Origin: Deltaproteobacteria bacterium | Lineage (GTDB): Bacteria; Desulfobacterota; JAJRXV01 | Length of the DNA: 37,774 nt | Reading direction: 5' to 3' | Assembly (NCBI GenBank): GCA_024275075.1 | Contig: JAJRZU010000005.1 | Coordinates: 1-37,774 of the forward strand | Made by a program: the position numbers and the translations under genes | Notes under the pieces: model-generated | Told to the model about the DNA's origin: nothing | Databases searched by the model: none | The model's input: only the letters and a program-made list of their open reading frames with translations | Part shown: one piece after another, positions 27,341 to 35,113 of the stretch | How the letters are laid out: every line of letters starts with the position of its first letter | Numbering within the stretch: the stretch's first letter is position 1

Positions 27341-28543
27341 TTACTCATCGTTTATGACGACATAGTCCATGATGTCGTAAGCGTTATCAATTCTTAATTC
27401 GCCTTTCGCGGCGTTTTTTTCGTCGTAAGCTCGGTCAAAATTATTCTCATTGCGTGAATCATATATGATTACCGGTACTTTATCGTCTGTGTGAGTCTTT
27501 AGAGATATCGGTGTGAAGTGATCGCAAAGGATGATTATCTTATAATCCTTAAACTTCCTCATTCCGTCGAAAATAGCCTTGACAACCTTTTCATCGAAAT
27601 CCTCGATCGCTTTCACCTTCAGGCCGGTATGACCCTGGTGCGCAGCCTCGTCGGGCGCCTCAACGTGCAGGTATACAAAATCCTTCTCCTCTAACTCTGA
27701 TAGCGCGTATCTCGCCTTCGCTTCATAATCGGTGTCGATATAACCTGTCGCGCCGGGTACCTCGACAGGTGTCAGGCCGGCTGCAATACCGATCCCTTTT
27801 ATCAGATCGACGGCGGATATGACAGCACCGGTCAGGTTATATTTCTCCTTATATGACGGCAGTTTCGGGGCGTGACCCTCCCCCCACAGCCATATCGAGT
27901 TTGCCGGTAATTTGTTTTCAGAGACCCTTTTTACATTTACGTCGTGGTCTTTAAGAATATCCACAGACCGTTGCATAAGCTGCAATATATCCTTCGCACG
28001 GGTACTGTCTGGCATATACGGCTGAATCTCCATATCGGTGATATCGTGCGGCGGCGTCAAACCAAGTCCGGTTGCGCCGCGTTTCTTCACCATTATATGC
28101 CTGTAGCTTATTCCATGGAAGAACCGGACGCTCTCGTCAGACAGATGCTCATTCAATGTATCGATTATCTTGGCAGCCTCTTGAGTAGTGATATGACCCG
28201 CGCTGAAATCGTTCATGATCAGCCTGCCATCCTTCTGCGCAAGGTTCACCAGATTGCACCTGAAAGCGACTTCCTCCGCCGACAAGTCGATCTTCAGGCT
28301 AAGCGCCTCTAAGGGAGAGCGGCCGGTATAGTACTTCGCCGGATCATAACCAAAGATACCAAGATTCGCGACATCGCTCCCTTTCGGGAACCCCTGTGGT
28401 ATCGTCAAGGTTGTACCGATCTCACCCTTTGACGCCGCATAATCCATCGCCGGTGTACGCGCCGCCTCCAGGGGGGTCTTGCCGCCAAGCCCCCCTAACT
28501 TGTAATCGCCCATACCGTCACCAAGCAATATTATATATTTCAT
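27341..28543 (-). CDS. apgM: Cofactor-independent phosphoglycerate mutase, archaeal (ApgM) type
   Basis: Interconverts 3- and 2-phosphoglycerate in glycolysis. I chose ATG at 28543, giving MKYIILLGDGMGDYKLGG, the family start; an in-frame ATG at 28555 would only add MGCA. It has 400 residues. GDGMGD binds metal, the nucleophilic Ser lies in KGSDVANLGIFGYDP, and later motifs include GLTPPHDITD, EAPDEAAHQGH and LCDHFTPI. Belonging to the alkaline phosphatase superfamily, it is distinct from GpmI. It stands alone. Confidence 0.94.
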   Translation of the reverse strand: MKYIILLGDGMGDYKLGGLGGKTPLEAARTPAMDYAASKGEIGTTLTIPQGFPKGSDVANLGIFGYDPAKYYTGRSPLEALSLKIDLSAEEVAFRCNLVNLAQKDGRLIMNDFSAGHITTQEAAKIIDTLNEHLSDESVRFFHGISYRHIMVKKRGATGLGLTPPHDITDMEIQPYMPDSTRAKDILQLMQRSVDILKDHDVNVKRVSENKLPANSIWLWGEGHAPKLPSYKEKYNLTGAVISAVDLIKGIGIAAGLTPVEVPGATGYIDTDYEAKARYALSELEEKDFVYLHVEAPDEAAHQGHTGLKVKAIEDFDEKVVKAIFDGMRKFKDYKIIILCDHFTPISLKTHTDDKVPVIIYDSRNENNFDRAYDEKNAAKGELRIDNAYDIMDYVVINDE

Positions 28544-28651
28544 TGCGCACCCCATAATTTATATAAAATAAATAGTAGCCGTAAAGATAGTTAATCATGA
28601 TTTTATTGTCAAGTAAAAGATAAAACATCGCGATGGTTTTTTTAAGGGGCT

Positions 28652-28706
28652 CTTTTGCAGCAGGCCGCGGGGAATCAGACTTACAGATAAAAACAGGGCG
28701 CCTGTT
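28652..28706 (+). repeat. Two-hairpin intergenic repeat, copy D
   Basis: The first stem is degenerate (CTTTTGCAGC facing GCCGCGGGG, relying on G-U pairs), followed by AACAGG / CCTGTT (28692-28706). Its last bases run into the -35 of the histidine kinase promoter. It lies in the 28556-28802 gap, where I see no gene. Confidence 0.55.
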
Positions 28707-28732
28707 GAAAAAACAATTTTATGTTGTATTAT
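28705..28732 (+). promoter_or_regulatory. Promoter of the histidine kinase gene
   Basis: TTGAAA (28705-28710), 16-nt spacer, TATTAT (28727-28732). The -35 begins with the final two bases of the repeat's second hairpin. Confidence 0.5.
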
Positions 28733-28802
28733 TAAATATGTTCATTATTGACCATAAACATCTAAGGTAAGTCGGATTGTTTTAAAAAGGAGTAAACAAG
28801 CA

Positions 28803-30590
28803 GTGCCTGAACCAACTGAGAATGATGCCCAACCTAAGAGCTATAACCCTCTTTTCAGGTTCTTTATCCTTGCGTTTATACCGATTATCATAGTCGTCGC
28901 CATAATAGGCGGCCTATCCTCATTTATTATAGTCGACAGCATGGTCAAGGATGAAACTAACAATACAAGCGCTTATCTGAGGCTCATCGCCGGTAAGTTT
29001 CTGACTAAAAGAGATTTTAACAACAAGGTGCCGCAGCGAGAGAAGATCTTTGGCTTTGCGTTAGAATCCATTTTCACGTCATCACATGAATATAAAAGGA
29101 TAAAGGTATATGATGCAAACGGTACGATCTTGTGGTCTGACAAAAAGGAGCTGATAAACAAGAACTTTTATTATTCCAATGAAGAGTTAAAAGAGGCGTT
29201 GACCGGTGAGGTCGTATCAAAATATGGCGCGCTTACAGAAAAAATGGAGAATATACATGAGGCGGAATATGGCAAGGGATTAGAGATCTACGTACCGATA
29301 AGAAAAGAGGGTAAGGTAGTAGGTGTGATAGAGGTATATAGAATACCCTCTGATTTGGTCGGGAAGATGAACAGGGGATTGCTCATTATCTGGGCGGTTG
29401 TTGCTTTGGGCGGTTTCTTCATACACATCTCATTGTTCTGGATAGTGAAATCATCATATAAAGCGCAGTTGGCGTTAGAATCCAGGATCATGCAAAGCAA
29501 GGATCGGTTGATGAACCTGATCGATGGCATTCGGGACGGGATCGCCTTGATTGATAATGAATGTAACATGTTGACAATAAATAAAGCGCTTGCAGGGAGG
29601 TTCAAACTCCCGCTCAAAGAGGTGATCGGGAAAAGCATCAATACGATTTTTCATGATGGCAATAATAAAGATATTAAGCGTATGTGTGATAAGACATGCA
29701 GGAACGCAAGGCCTGCATTATTTGATATTGAGATTGATGATGAAAAGACAAAGAAGAAAGCGTATATCAAGGTGAATTGCTTCCCGATAACAGCCATGGA
29801 GCATGATAACGACAATGAAAACAGGAAGAATTATCAGGCGGTTATTGTTTTCAGGGACATAACAAAGGAAAAAGAGTTGACCCAGGAGCTGCTGCGGGCG
29901 GAGAAGTTTGTGACTATCGGTACGCTCTTCCCGAAAATAAGCCATGAGATAAGGAGTCCCTTGAACGCCCTGGAGTTAGGGCTCGTCACCTTAAAGGAGC
30001 GGTACCCTGACGATAGTATCATCGATCTGTTATTGGGTTCAAAAGAGAACCTTTTGCGGATATCCAACGATCTTCTGGTCTTCTCAAGGCATAAGAGCGA
30101 GCAGTTTAGTTATGTAAATGTAAATGATGTATTAAGAAAGGTCATCTACTTTTTAAAGGAAACTACCGGTCAGATAAAATACCATAAGATCATTGAAGAA
30201 TACAAAAGCGATTTGCTGATAAATGGTAACTTTGGTCAGTTAGAGCAACTGTTTATCAATCTTGTTATAAACGCCTCTCACGCGATGGAGCACCTTATGG
30301 TAGCTGAGCAGATTCTTTCCGTCGGTACTTATGATGAGGGGAATAATGTTATGGTTTACATAAAAGATGTCGGCACCGGTATAAAAAAAGAGGATTATGA
30401 CAAGATATTTGACCCGTTCTTTACGACGAAGCCCGAGGGGAAGGGCACCGGTCTGGGGCTGGCCATCATTCAGGAGATCGCGATAAGCCATGGCGCCGAT
30501 GTGACTTTTGAGACCGAAGAGGGGAAGGGCACTGTATTTTACGTTAAATTCGACGGTATAAATATCGATGAAGCTTATGATAATAAATAA
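28803..30590 (+). CDS. Membrane sensor histidine kinase with PAS domain
   Basis: It has 595 residues. Two membrane helices (about 19-45 and 192-215) flank an external sensor region of about 145 residues. A PAS domain (about 232-360) contains a CDKTC pair that might bind metal or a cofactor. The dimerisation box has phospho-acceptor His381 (ISHEIRSPLNAL), followed by an HATPase domain with N box NLVINASHAM, G1 DVGTGI and G2 GTGLGL. It starts at GTG 28803 with AAGGAG 10 nt upstream. No response regulator lies next to it, so its partner is elsewhere. Confidence 0.93.
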   Translation: MPEPTENDAQPKSYNPLFRFFILAFIPIIIVVAIIGGLSSFIIVDSMVKDETNNTSAYLRLIAGKFLTKRDFNNKVPQREKIFGFALESIFTSSHEYKRIKVYDANGTILWSDKKELINKNFYYSNEELKEALTGEVVSKYGALTEKMENIHEAEYGKGLEIYVPIRKEGKVVGVIEVYRIPSDLVGKMNRGLLIIWAVVALGGFFIHISLFWIVKSSYKAQLALESRIMQSKDRLMNLIDGIRDGIALIDNECNMLTINKALAGRFKLPLKEVIGKSINTIFHDGNNKDIKRMCDKTCRNARPALFDIEIDDEKTKKKAYIKVNCFPITAMEHDNDNENRKNYQAVIVFRDITKEKELTQELLRAEKFVTIGTLFPKISHEIRSPLNALELGLVTLKERYPDDSIIDLLLGSKENLLRISNDLLVFSRHKSEQFSYVNVNDVLRKVIYFLKETTGQIKYHKIIEEYKSDLLINGNFGQLEQLFINLVINASHAMEHLMVAEQILSVGTYDEGNNVMVYIKDVGTGIKKEDYDKIFDPFFTTKPEGKGTGLGLAIIQEIAISHGADVTFETEEGKGTVFYVKFDGINIDEAYDNK

Positions 30591-30624
30591 AATTTTTTTC
30601 TAATAAAATTTTCTAATAAAACCC

Positions 30625-30653
30625 TTGACTTTTAATGCAATTATTGGTAATTT
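30625..30653 (+). promoter_or_regulatory. Possible promoter of tRNA-Val
   Basis: TTGACT (30625-30630), 17-nt spacer, weak TAATTT. It ends 25 nt before the tRNA. Confidence 0.45.
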
Positions 30654-30678
30654 CCCAAGTCATTCGTAACTTCCATGT

Positions 30679-30753
30679 AGGCGCGTAGCTCAGGGGGAGA
30701 GCGCTACCTTGACACGGTAGAAGTCGGCGGTTCAAAACCGCCCGCGCCTACCA
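30679..30753 (+). tRNA. tRNA-Val (anticodon GAC)
   Basis: A 75-nt cloverleaf. The acceptor AGGCGCG pairs with CGCGCCT, D stem GCTC/GAGC, anticodon stem CTACC/GGTAG around TTGACAC with GAC at 30711-30713, variable AAGTC, T arm GGCGG-TTCAAAA-CCGCC, discriminator A and encoded CCA. The GAC anticodon reads GUC and GUU. All stems are fully paired. Confidence 0.97.
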
Positions 30754-30760
30754 TTTATTG

Positions 30761-30777
30761 CAGGCGCGCCTGTTTTT
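30761..30777 (+). terminator. Weak terminator after tRNA-Val
   Basis: The palindrome CAGGCGCGCCTG is followed by five T in the plus direction. The stem is short once a loop is allowed. The same hairpin is part of repeat copy E, so the repeat may have been co-opted. Confidence 0.4.
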
Positions 30778-30812
30778 CCCACAGGGTTGATTCCCGCGGT
30801 TTGTTACGGGAT
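30761..30812 (-). repeat. Two-hairpin intergenic repeat, copy E
   Basis: On the minus strand: ATCCCGTAACAAACCGCGGGAAT (first stem, eroded), a spacer, then CAGGCGCGCCTG. A further small hairpin, CCATGGC / GCTATGG, follows on the plus strand at about 30826-30844, before thrS. I find no T-box in this leader. Confidence 0.55.
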
Positions 30813-30873
30813 CTTAAACTTAACGCCATGGCAGCTTGCTATGGGGGGGGGTAAATCATTAAGGTAAAAAATC

Positions 30874-32784
30874 ATGGGTGAAGTAAACTTAACATTGAAA
30901 GACGGCAGTACTATTTCGATCGAGCAGGGTAAAACCGTCTATGATGCCGCGTACAGTATCGGCGCCGGTCTTGCCAAAGCCGCTTTAGCCGGCAGTATCG
31001 ATGGTAATATGGTCGATTTGAACCACAAGATAAGCGAAGATGCCAATATTACCATCATCACCGACAGATCTGACGAAGCGTTGGATATTTTACGGCACTC
31101 GACCGCCCACTTGATGGCGCAGGCGGTGAAGGAGCTGTACCCCGACGCGAAGTTAGCTATCGGCCCTACTATAGAGAATGGTTTTTATTACGATTTTGAT
31201 ATCCGCAAACCATTCTCGCCCGAGGATTTCGACAAGATAGAAAAGAAGATGAAACAGCTTATGAAAGAGGATATCCCGTTAGTCAGGGAGGATATATCCT
31301 CTGACGAAGCGATACGCCTCTTCAAAGAGCTTGGAGAGCCATATAAGGTGGAATTGATCACGGATCTTGGGGAGGATACTGTCTCGATATACAGGCAGGG
31401 TGGATTTGTCGATCTTTGCCGCGGGCCTCACATCTCATCCACGGGCAGGCTCAAGGTGTTCAAGCTCATCTCAAACGCCGGCGCCTACTGGCGAGGCGAC
31501 GAGAAGAACAAGATGCTTCAAAGGATATACGGTACCGCGTTCTTCAAGAAGAAGGAGCTCGGGGATTATCTGTACAAGCTCGAGGAAGCGAAGAAGCGCT
31601 ACCACAGGAAGCTGGGCAGGGAGCTTGACCTGTTCAGCATTAGTGATGAGGCGGGCGCCGGACTTGTGATATACCACCCCAAGGGCGCGATGCTCAGGCA
31701 CCTTATCGAGGATTTTGAGAAGAAGGAGCACCTAAAGAGGGGCTATGACCTCGTTGTGGGGCCCCAACTGCTGAAAGTCGATATGTGGAAGCAGTCCGGT
31801 CACTTTGATAATTACCGCGAAAATATGTACTTTACCGAAATAGATGAGCAACTCTATGGTATTAAGCCGATGAACTGTCTGGCGCACATGCTGATCTACA
31901 AATCAAAGATAAGAAGTTACAGAGACTTACCGAAGCGTTACTTTGAGCTTGGTACGGTGCACCGCCATGAGCGTACCGGTGTTTTGCACGGACTTATGCG
32001 TGTCCGCGGGTTTACGCAGGACGACGCGCATATCCTGTGTACACCTGAGCAGCTTTTAGACGAGATAAACGGTGTGATCGATTTTGTCGGCTATGTTATG
32101 GATATCTTTGGGTTTGAGTACGAAATGGAGCTGAGCACGAGGCCAGAGAAATCAATAGGTTCCGACGAAGATTGGGAGCGCGCGACCGCCGCATTGAAAC
32201 AGGCGCTTGACGATACGGGCAAAAATTACGATATAAACGAAGCCGACGGCGCGTTTTATGGACCGAAAATCGATATTAAACTAAAAGATTGTCTTGACAG
32301 GAAATGGCAATGTGCTACAATACAATGCGATTTTACATTACCAGACAGGTTTGACCTGACTTATGTCGCTTCAGATGGCGAGAAACATAGGCCGGTCATG
32401 CTTCATAGAGTCATTTTAGGCTCTATTGAAAGGTTCATCGGGGTACTGACAGAGCATTACGCGGGCGCTTTCCCGACATGGTTGGCACCGGTGCAGGCTA
32501 TTGTGTTGACTGTCTCTGAAAAATATGATAGTTATGCAAATCAGGTCTATAATATGCTACTTGACGCGGGTATCCGTGTAGAAATAGACACCAGAAACGA
32601 GAAGCTGGGCTATAAGATAAGAGAGGCTCAGATGATGAAGATGCCGTATATGCTTGTCATCGGCGAGAAGGAGCAGACAGGCGGCGGCGTTTCGCCACGA
32701 AAGCGTAATGGCGAGCACCTGAATCTTATGAGTGTTGATGAGACAATAGAGATAATCATGCACGATATAAAGAACCGGAGGTGA
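30874..32784 (+). CDS. thrS: Threonyl-tRNA synthetase
   Basis: It has 636 residues. The TGS domain (about 1-63), the editing domain with [16 protein letters not shown], and the class II core follow. Zinc ligands are expected at Cys in MNCLAHML, His in [10 protein letters not shown] and His near LHRVILGS. The C-terminal anticodon-binding domain starts around [14 protein letters not shown]. It heads thrS-infC-rpmI-rplT-pheS-pheT, the order found in E. coli. Its final codons contain GGAGGTGA, which serves as the infC ribosome-binding site. Confidence 0.98.
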   Translation: MGEVNLTLKDGSTISIEQGKTVYDAAYSIGAGLAKAALAGSIDGNMVDLNHKISEDANITIITDRSDEALDILRHSTAHLMAQAVKELYPDAKLAIGPTIENGFYYDFDIRKPFSPEDFDKIEKKMKQLMKEDIPLVREDISSDEAIRLFKELGEPYKVELITDLGEDTVSIYRQGGFVDLCRGPHISSTGRLKVFKLISNAGAYWRGDEKNKMLQRIYGTAFFKKKELGDYLYKLEEAKKRYHRKLGRELDLFSISDEAGAGLVIYHPKGAMLRHLIEDFEKKEHLKRGYDLVVGPQLLKVDMWKQSGHFDNYRENMYFTEIDEQLYGIKPMNCLAHMLIYKSKIRSYRDLPKRYFELGTVHRHERTGVLHGLMRVRGFTQDDAHILCTPEQLLDEINGVIDFVGYVMDIFGFEYEMELSTRPEKSIGSDEDWERATAALKQALDDTGKNYDINEADGAFYGPKIDIKLKDCLDRKWQCATIQCDFTLPDRFDLTYVASDGEKHRPVMLHRVILGSIERFIGVLTEHYAGAFPTWLAPVQAIVLTVSEKYDSYANQVYNMLLDAGIRVEIDTRNEKLGYKIREAQMMKMPYMLVIGEKEQTGGGVSPRKRNGEHLNLMSVDETIEIIMHDIKNRR

Positions 32785-32788
32785 AAGC

Positions 32789-33310
32789 ATAGTAAGAAAC
32801 AGATTATATATCAATGAGGCCATAAGATCGAAAGAGGTAAGGCTGATTGATGAAAACGGAGAGCAGTTAGGGATACTTCCAATTCTGGAAGCGTTGGCTC
32901 ATGCAAAAGGTAAAGGGCTGGATTTGGTGGAGGTTTCTCCCAATTCCAATCCTTCTGTATGCAGGGTCTTGGATTATGGGAAGTATAAGTACCAGCAAAG
33001 CAAGAAGATGCACGAGGCGAAGAAGAAGCAGAGCGTGATCCACATAAAGGAGGCCAAGCTCAGGCCCAAAACGGATGAGCATGACTACCAGACAAAGGTG
33101 AACCACATTAAGCGCTTTATCGTCGCGGGTAACAAAGCGAAAGTGACCATGCGGTTCCGTGGGCGGGAGATAACACACGCGGAGCTTGGTAAAATAATGC
33201 TTGAGCGGACAGTCGAGGATCTCAAAGATATCGCTGATGTGGAGCATAGACCGAAACTCGAAAGTAGAAGAAGTATGGTGATGATTCTTGCACCGAAGAA
33301 AAATATATAA
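32789..33310 (+). CDS. infC: Translation initiation factor IF-3, apparent ATA start
   Basis: Binds the 30S subunit, keeps subunits apart and rejects poor start codons. The open frame continues upstream of the first ATG (32894) and matches the IF-3 N-domain (RNRLYINEAIRSKEVRLIDE). The only start with a proper Shine-Dalgarno is ATA at 32789: GGAGGT ends 6 nt before it. This gives 173 residues, the normal length; ATG at 32894 would delete the first part of the N-domain. E. coli infC uses AUU and represses itself through discrimination against that codon, so an AUA start fits the same logic. It begins 4 nt after thrS. Confidence 0.9.
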   Translation: MVRNRLYINEAIRSKEVRLIDENGEQLGILPILEALAHAKGKGLDLVEVSPNSNPSVCRVLDYGKYKYQQSKKMHEAKKKQSVIHIKEAKLRPKTDEHDYQTKVNHIKRFIVAGNKAKVTMRFRGREITHAELGKIMLERTVEDLKDIADVEHRPKLESRRSMVMILAPKKNI

Positions 33311-33388
33311 ATTATCTTAACCAAACAAACAGCCATTAGATAAATGTAATAAGTAATTGCTACGGGGGTTTTACGGTTTTACTACATT

Positions 33389-33444
33389 GAACTGCCCCGC
33401 GATATGCTGACGGGGAATTAGCCCGCAAAAAACAGGTTAGCCTG
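33389..33444 (+). repeat. Two-hairpin intergenic repeat, copy C
   Basis: CCCCG ... CGGGG (33395-33415) with a mismatched upper stem, a short spacer, then CAGG / CCTG (33433-33444). It lies in the 162-nt gap between infC and rpmI, in an otherwise compact cluster, where it could affect readthrough. Confidence 0.6.
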
Positions 33445-33472
33445 AAAAATATTAATAGGAGATGGAGACGAG

Positions 33473-33670
33473 ATGCCGAAGATTAAGTCAAACAGAGGCG
33501 CTGCAAAGAGGTTTACTGCAACGAAGAGTGGCAAGATAAAGCGAAGTAAAGCGTTTTCAAGCCACATTCTTACGAAGAAGAGCACTAAAAGGAAGCGGAA
33601 CTTAAGGAAAAATGGTTTAGTGGATGATTCAAACCTGAAAGGTATTAGGAAAATATTACCTTATTTATAG
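33473..33670 (+). CDS. rpmI: 50S ribosomal protein L35
   Basis: It has 65 residues, very basic, with [20 protein letters not shown] and [17 protein letters not shown], both typical. AGGAG lies upstream of ATG at 33473. The stop is TAG. It is 19 nt ahead of rplT. Confidence 0.97.
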   Translation: MPKIKSNRGAAKRFTATKSGKIKRSKAFSSHILTKKSTKRKRNLRKNGLVDDSNLKGIRKILPYL

Positions 33671-33689
33671 AAATTAGGAGACTTGCAAC

Positions 33690-34040
33690 ATGTCAAGAGT
33701 AAAACGAGGAGTTATTTCTCAAAAAAGAAAGAAAAATCTATTCAAGCTTACAAAAGGTTTTAGAAGTGGCAGGAAGAACCTTCTGCGGCAGGCTACAGAG
33801 ACGTTGCACAGGGCGCTGAATTACGCATACAGAGACAGGCGCACGCGCAAAAGAGATTTTCGGAAGTTATGGATCATAAGGATAAGCGCGGCCGCCAGGC
33901 TTAACAACGTTTCATATTCAAAGTTTATCGGTGCCTTAAAGAAGAAGGACGTTGAGCTTGACAGAAAGATATTAGCCGATATCGCGGTCACTGACCCAAG
34001 AGGGTTCCAGGAAATCATAGACTTTGCCGTTGAAAGATAG
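33690..34040 (+). CDS. rplT: 50S ribosomal protein L20
   Basis: It has 116 residues with MSRVKRGVISQKRKKNLFKL, the long basic N-terminal helix, and RDRRTRKRDFRKLWIIRI. In E. coli and Bacillus L20 represses this cluster by binding its mRNA; I cannot recognise a specific binding structure here. TAGGAG lies upstream of the start. Confidence 0.98.
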   Translation: MSRVKRGVISQKRKKNLFKLTKGFRSGRKNLLRQATETLHRALNYAYRDRRTRKRDFRKLWIIRISAAARLNNVSYSKFIGALKKKDVELDRKILADIAVTDPRGFQEIIDFAVER

Positions 34041-34081
34041 CGCCATTCCTGACAGTACATTTCTTGTTTAAAGGTTGATTT

Positions 34082-35098
34082 ATGACTGATGATCTTTTGC
34101 AGATAAAGCAAAAAGCCTTGGATGAGCTTAAAGATCTTAACAAATTAGACGATATTTACAACTTGAAAGTCAAGTACCTTGGTAAGAAGGGCAGCTTGAC
34201 TTTTGTTTTGCGTAACTTAGGGAAGATGCTCCCTGATAAGCGCCGTGAAGTCGGGATGTTATGCAATAAGGTTAAGGTTGAACTTGCAGCCGCTATAGAG
34301 AGCGCCGCTGACAAAGTAAAACTGGCTGAAAAGAACAGAAAGCTCCTTGAGGAAAAAGTAGATACATCGCTACCGGGCAGGAGACCCGCTTTAGGCAGGC
34401 TCCACCCGGTCAATAAGGTCAATGAGGAGATCAAAGATATCTTCCTCAGGCTCGGTTTCGTTATCCAAGAGGGGCCGGAGATCGAGACCGATTACTATAA
34501 CTTCGAGGCGCTGAACATACCAAAAGACCACCCTGCGCGTGATATGCAAGACACTTTTTACATTTCAAAAGACCACGTACTTCGGACGCACACCTCACCG
34601 GTACAGGTGCTGACGTTCGAGAAGCAATCGCCGCCGATAAAGATCATCGCTCCAGGGCGCGTGTCCCGGTGCGATTCTGATGTTACTCACTCGCCGATGT
34701 TCCACCAGGTGGAGGGATTTTTGGTGGATACCGACGTCACTTTCGGTGACCTGAAGGGGATCCTCATAGCGTTCATTCACCAGATGTTCGGTGAAAAGAT
34801 AGCTGTCCGGTTCAGGCCGAGCTACTTCCCGTTTACCGAGCCGTCCGCCGAAGTTGACATGCAGTGCGTGATATGCATGGGTAAGGGTTGCAGAGTGTGC
34901 AAGAAGAGCGGCTGGCTCGAGATATTAGGCTGCGGCATGATAAACCCCGCGGTATTTGAGCATGTGAAATACGATACGGAAAAATACACCGGTTTCGCTT
35001 TTGGGATGGGTGTGGAGCGGATAGCGATGCTGAAGTACCAGATCAACGATATCAGGCTCTTTTACGATAATGATATCAGGTTCTTAAATCAATTCTAA
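34082..35098 (+). CDS. pheS: Phenylalanyl-tRNA synthetase alpha subunit
   Basis: It has 338 residues. An N-terminal coiled coil (about 1-85) precedes the class II core: FEALNIPKDHPARDMQDTFY, RVSRCDSDVTHSPMFHQVEG (motif 2) and GFAFGMGVERIAMLKY (motif 3). An insert CVICMGKGCRVCKKSGW has a CxxC...CxxC arrangement seen in many bacterial PheS proteins and may hold a metal. Residues of motif 2 (His-Ser-Pro) bind Phe. It precedes pheT by 15 nt. Confidence 0.97.
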   Translation: MTDDLLQIKQKALDELKDLNKLDDIYNLKVKYLGKKGSLTFVLRNLGKMLPDKRREVGMLCNKVKVELAAAIESAADKVKLAEKNRKLLEEKVDTSLPGRRPALGRLHPVNKVNEEIKDIFLRLGFVIQEGPEIETDYYNFEALNIPKDHPARDMQDTFYISKDHVLRTHTSPVQVLTFEKQSPPIKIIAPGRVSRCDSDVTHSPMFHQVEGFLVDTDVTFGDLKGILIAFIHQMFGEKIAVRFRPSYFPFTEPSAEVDMQCVICMGKGCRVCKKSGWLEILGCGMINPAVFEHVKYDTEKYTGFAFGMGVERIAMLKYQINDIRLFYDNDIRFLNQF

Positions 35099-35113
35099 AT
35101 CCGTGAGGAATAA

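Noticed and set aside
30754-30873. T-box or other riboswitch before thrS
   Set aside because: The 120-nt leader lacks the T-box core sequence and consists of repeat hairpins.
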